64,000 nucleotides of DNA from Peltaster fructicola (lineage: Eukaryota > Ascomycota > Dothideomycetes). Location: contig CP051141.1 in assembly GCA_001592805.2 (NCBI GenBank), positions 3,348,001 through 3,412,000 of the forward strand, read 5' to 3'. Position numbers and translations under genes: made by a program. The first letter of the stretch is position 1. Every line of letters begins with the position of its first letter. Below are positions 61,996 to 64,000 of this stretch, one piece after another. The notes under the pieces are model-generated. The model ran no database searches and was not told the DNA's origin. It saw only the letters and a list, made by a program, of their open reading frames with translations.

Positions 61996-64000
61996 TTATT
62001 CATCATCGTCGTCGTCGCTGTCCTCTTCGTTCTCACTGTCTTCCTCACCACCGATGATCTCTTCTGTCTCCTTTTTGATCTCTGAAAGCTCATCAGAGGC
62101 GCTACTTCGAGGATCTTCGAGCCACTGCTCCAGTCCTTCGTCATCGACAAGTTCACCCTGGGCGAGCGCGTTACAAGCGTAGAGCAGGATCTTGCTACCC
62201 TGCACACGATGCAGCAGATCTGTCTGCATGAAGAGCAAGAACTCAACCTGTTCGACCTTGACCTTAGCATCTCGATCGAGAACAGCACGCTCGACCAAAA
62301 GTCGATTAGGCAGTATCGTCTGGGCGACAGCCTTCTGCGGTGTAAGGCCGCCCTCGACCAAACTCGCAACACGTTTCATGAGAGCGACGGCGACCGCTCG
62401 TCGGACTTGCTTGCCATCAGCGTTACTGCTTAATGTCAGGGCCTTGAGCTCGAGCTGAATGCTATCTGCGCCGTCGCCCTTCTGGATGGAGTCGAAGATA
62501 CTACTAGCAGCTTCGTGGTGGAAGTCGGCTGCACGATGTCGCTCGTTGCCGCTTTCGTCAGATGCTATCGAGCCAAAGCTATCGGTTCGAGAGGAGCGAT
62601 ACTGATGCGAGGACTCAGATTCGTCGTCTGAATATGCGCTGTTGACGGTCGAGATGGATTCTGCATCATCGTCTTGGTCTGGTGAGATTGCTGGGACGAG
62701 CCCTTCGATGAGATCCTCGTCTTCATCGGCCTCGAGACTAGCGCCAATGCCCGTCTCGCCAACGATCTTCGAATCAGTTATTGCTTCTGTTAGAGAGCCA
62801 TCGCTGGTCCGTTTTCGCTTAAATCGAGAAATCCTTCGACCTCGTGCTATCTCCATGTCACTAGCAATCTTGACGCCATATGCGATCAACACGTCCGATT
62901 GTAGACGACACTTCTTGCCAATGGTGGCTCCAGTGCCGATGCAGGCATTCTCAATGACTGAGTCATCATCGATGTGGACATCGTCGAGGATGTAGACGCC
63001 GTCCAGCTTAACCCTGCTTCCAATCACGCATCGACGACCGATGACACTATTCGACACAACAGTGTCTTCACCAAAGCTGCTGCCCTGCCCGATGACTGTC
63101 TTCTTCGTGATCTTAGCACTCCTTGCAAGCGTGACACCGTTCTCCTTGTATACACTGCTCTTGGAGAGCTGGAACGTCTGATCGGGTAGAATGTTGGAGT
63201 CTGGGCAAAGAGGATAAGTCCAGCGAGAGATGACATCTCTGCTGATGGCATCGTATGCCTGTAGACTTCTGACTCGAGCGGCGTAGCCTTCAGACGCGAT
63301 GTGCGTGTGCACTGTGAGCTGAAATAGTTCGAAGTCCTTGAGTATGCCATGCAGGAAACCTCGTCTTGGCATTTGCCAGTCAAAGTTGTCGCTATACTGC
63401 GCAAGGACTTCCTGTGAGCAGATATCGATGCCACAGTCAATGAGGTCAGCTCTGATCTCGAGCTCCGGGTGATCACTGAGGATCTCGCCATCAATATTGA
63501 GCCTTGCATGCTGTCCAGCCTGGAGCTGTTCGTAATGCAAGCATCGCTGTCTGCCAGGATCGACAACAAAGACAGGCCGGGCAGCGTTCGACTTCGATCG
63601 ATGCGAGTCGCCCGCCTCACGGAGCACCATAGTCATGATGGCCTTCTTATCTTTCTCACGTCGAGCTTTGTGCTCAGTTAGTGCCGGCTTGAGGTTGATG
63701 TTGCTGATCACATCTCCGTAGACGCAGATGAAGTCGCCGACCAGTCGCTGTTTCTGCTCCATATCGCGCATGGCATCGCCGATAGAGTGCGACTGGGAGC
63801 GAATTACTTCGACGGAGAAGGGTGCTGTCGATTGCGTCCATTTTGAGCTTGCAATGTACTCCTCGACCTGCTCGGTGTGATTGCCACAGTACAAGAAGAC
63901 CTCTTCGACGTCCGCGGCGGCCAGGAACTCCAAGGTGTATTCGAGCAGAGGCGTGTTAGCTAGTGGGAGCAGGCATCGTGGTCTCTCGAGAGTGAAAGGC
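61996..64000 (-). CDS. GCD6: eIF2B epsilon subunit, guanine exchange factor (5' end cut by window)
   Basis: The frame runs from the window edge to a stop at 61996 (about 668 codons seen), so the first ~20-40 residues are missing. It begins in the nucleotidyltransferase-like domain (CLLPLANTPLLEYTLEFLAA, then VEEVFLYCGNHTEQVEEYI and DFICVYGDVISN), continues with left-handed beta-helix hexapeptides (IGRRCVIGSRVKLDGVYILD, IGTGATIGKKCRLQSDVLIA), a Ser/Asp linker, and ends in a W2/MIF4G-like catalytic domain and a very acidic tail (GGEEDSENEEDSDDDDDE). It is the catalytic subunit that recycles eIF2-GDP and is controlled by eIF2 phosphorylation. Confidence 0.94.
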   Translation of the reverse strand, partial: PFTLERPRCLLPLANTPLLEYTLEFLAAADVEEVFLYCGNHTEQVEEYIASSKWTQSTAPFSVEVIRSQSHSIGDAMRDMEQKQRLVGDFICVYGDVISNINLKPALTEHKARREKDKKAIMTMVLREAGDSHRSKSNAARPVFVVDPGRQRCLHYEQLQAGQHARLNIDGEILSDHPELEIRADLIDCGIDICSQEVLAQYSDNFDWQMPRRGFLHGILKDFELFQLTVHTHIASEGYAARVRSLQAYDAISRDVISRWTYPLCPDSNILPDQTFQLSKSSVYKENGVTLARSAKITKKTVIGQGSSFGEDTVVSNSVIGRRCVIGSRVKLDGVYILDDVHIDDDSVIENACIGTGATIGKKCRLQSDVLIAYGVKIASDMEIARGRRISRFKRKRTSDGSLTEAITDSKIVGETGIGASLEADEDEDLIEGLVPAISPDQDDDAESISTVNSAYSDDESESSHQYRSSRTDSFGSIASDESGNERHRAADFHHEAASSIFDSIQKGDGADSIQLELKALTLSSNADGKQVRRAVAVALMKRVASLVEGGLTPQKAVAQTILPNRLLVERAVLDRDAKVKVEQVEFLLFMQTDLLHRVQGSKILLYACNALAQGELVDDEGLEQWLEDPRSSASDELSEIKKETEEIIGGEEDSENEEDSDDDDDE

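Noticed and set aside
1-64000. Transposons, retroelements, viral relics, CRISPR arrays, rRNA genes
   Set aside because: Looked for by eye on both strands; no integrase, reverse transcriptase, transposase or capsid text, no long terminal or inverted repeats, no spacer arrays and no rRNA were seen. Small or decayed copies could be missed.

Overview
This is nuclear DNA from a filamentous ascomycete. The genes are close together on both strands and have short GT-AG introns (mostly 40-60 nt, with CTRAY branch sites). The repertoire is typical of Pezizomycotina: PP2A, Esa1, Rex4, Urb1, Rpb8, Mlh1, Dpb3, Esf1, Pop5, Pex2, Syp1, eIF2B-epsilon, and fungus-specific families such as DUF4385 and the fungal 'glycosyltransferase 2' family. 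Intron style and protein similarity suggest a Dothideomycete, perhaps of the Capnodiales/Mycosphaerellales; this placement is inference.

Layout. 0-17 kb: 3' part of a Fig4-type SAC phosphatase (cut by the window start), an Asi-type membrane RING protein, a Ufo1-like F-box/UIM gene with unresolved reading-frame changes, PP2A catalytic subunit, ESA1, REX4, a cyclopropane fatty acid synthase, RNase H2 subunit C and a DUF4385 protein. 17-34.6 kb: a dynamin-like GTPase, a 1.5-kb gene-free stretch, URB1 head-to-head with RPB8, a FAD monooxygenase with one frame break, a GPI-anchored Ala/Ser-rich protein, OPI10/Hikeshi, MLH1 and an unrecognised four-exon gene. 34.8-48.7 kb: a CLC chloride/proton exchanger head-to-head with DPB3, ESF1 head-to-head with POP5, an F-box gene, a small PPxY protein, a nine-exon sugar transporter with a probable GC-AG intron, and a GT2-family membrane protein. 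48.7-52.1 kb: a gene-poor stretch whose one clear gene is tRNA-Gln(UUG). 52-64 kb: PEX2, a divergent 6-phosphogluconate-dehydrogenase-like protein, an ERG6-like methyltransferase, SYP1, and the 3' part of GCD6 (cut by the window end).

Most genes are housekeeping. Several concern ribosome and RNA biology (URB1, ESF1, POP5, REX4, RPB8, GCD6, the tRNA), genome maintenance (MLH1, DPB3, RNase H2C, ESA1) or membranes and trafficking (FIG4, SYP1, PEX2, CLC, dynamin). No metabolic gene cluster, transposon, viral relic or CRISPR array was recognised.

The most unusual object is the tRNA-Gln gene at 51272-51409. It has an ordinary anticodon-loop intron of 15 nt and also a 51-nt insertion in the T-stem. 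That insertion looks exactly like the short spliceosomal introns of the neighbouring protein genes (GTAGGT start, CTGAT branch site, CTAG end), and removing both pieces restores a complete cloverleaf.
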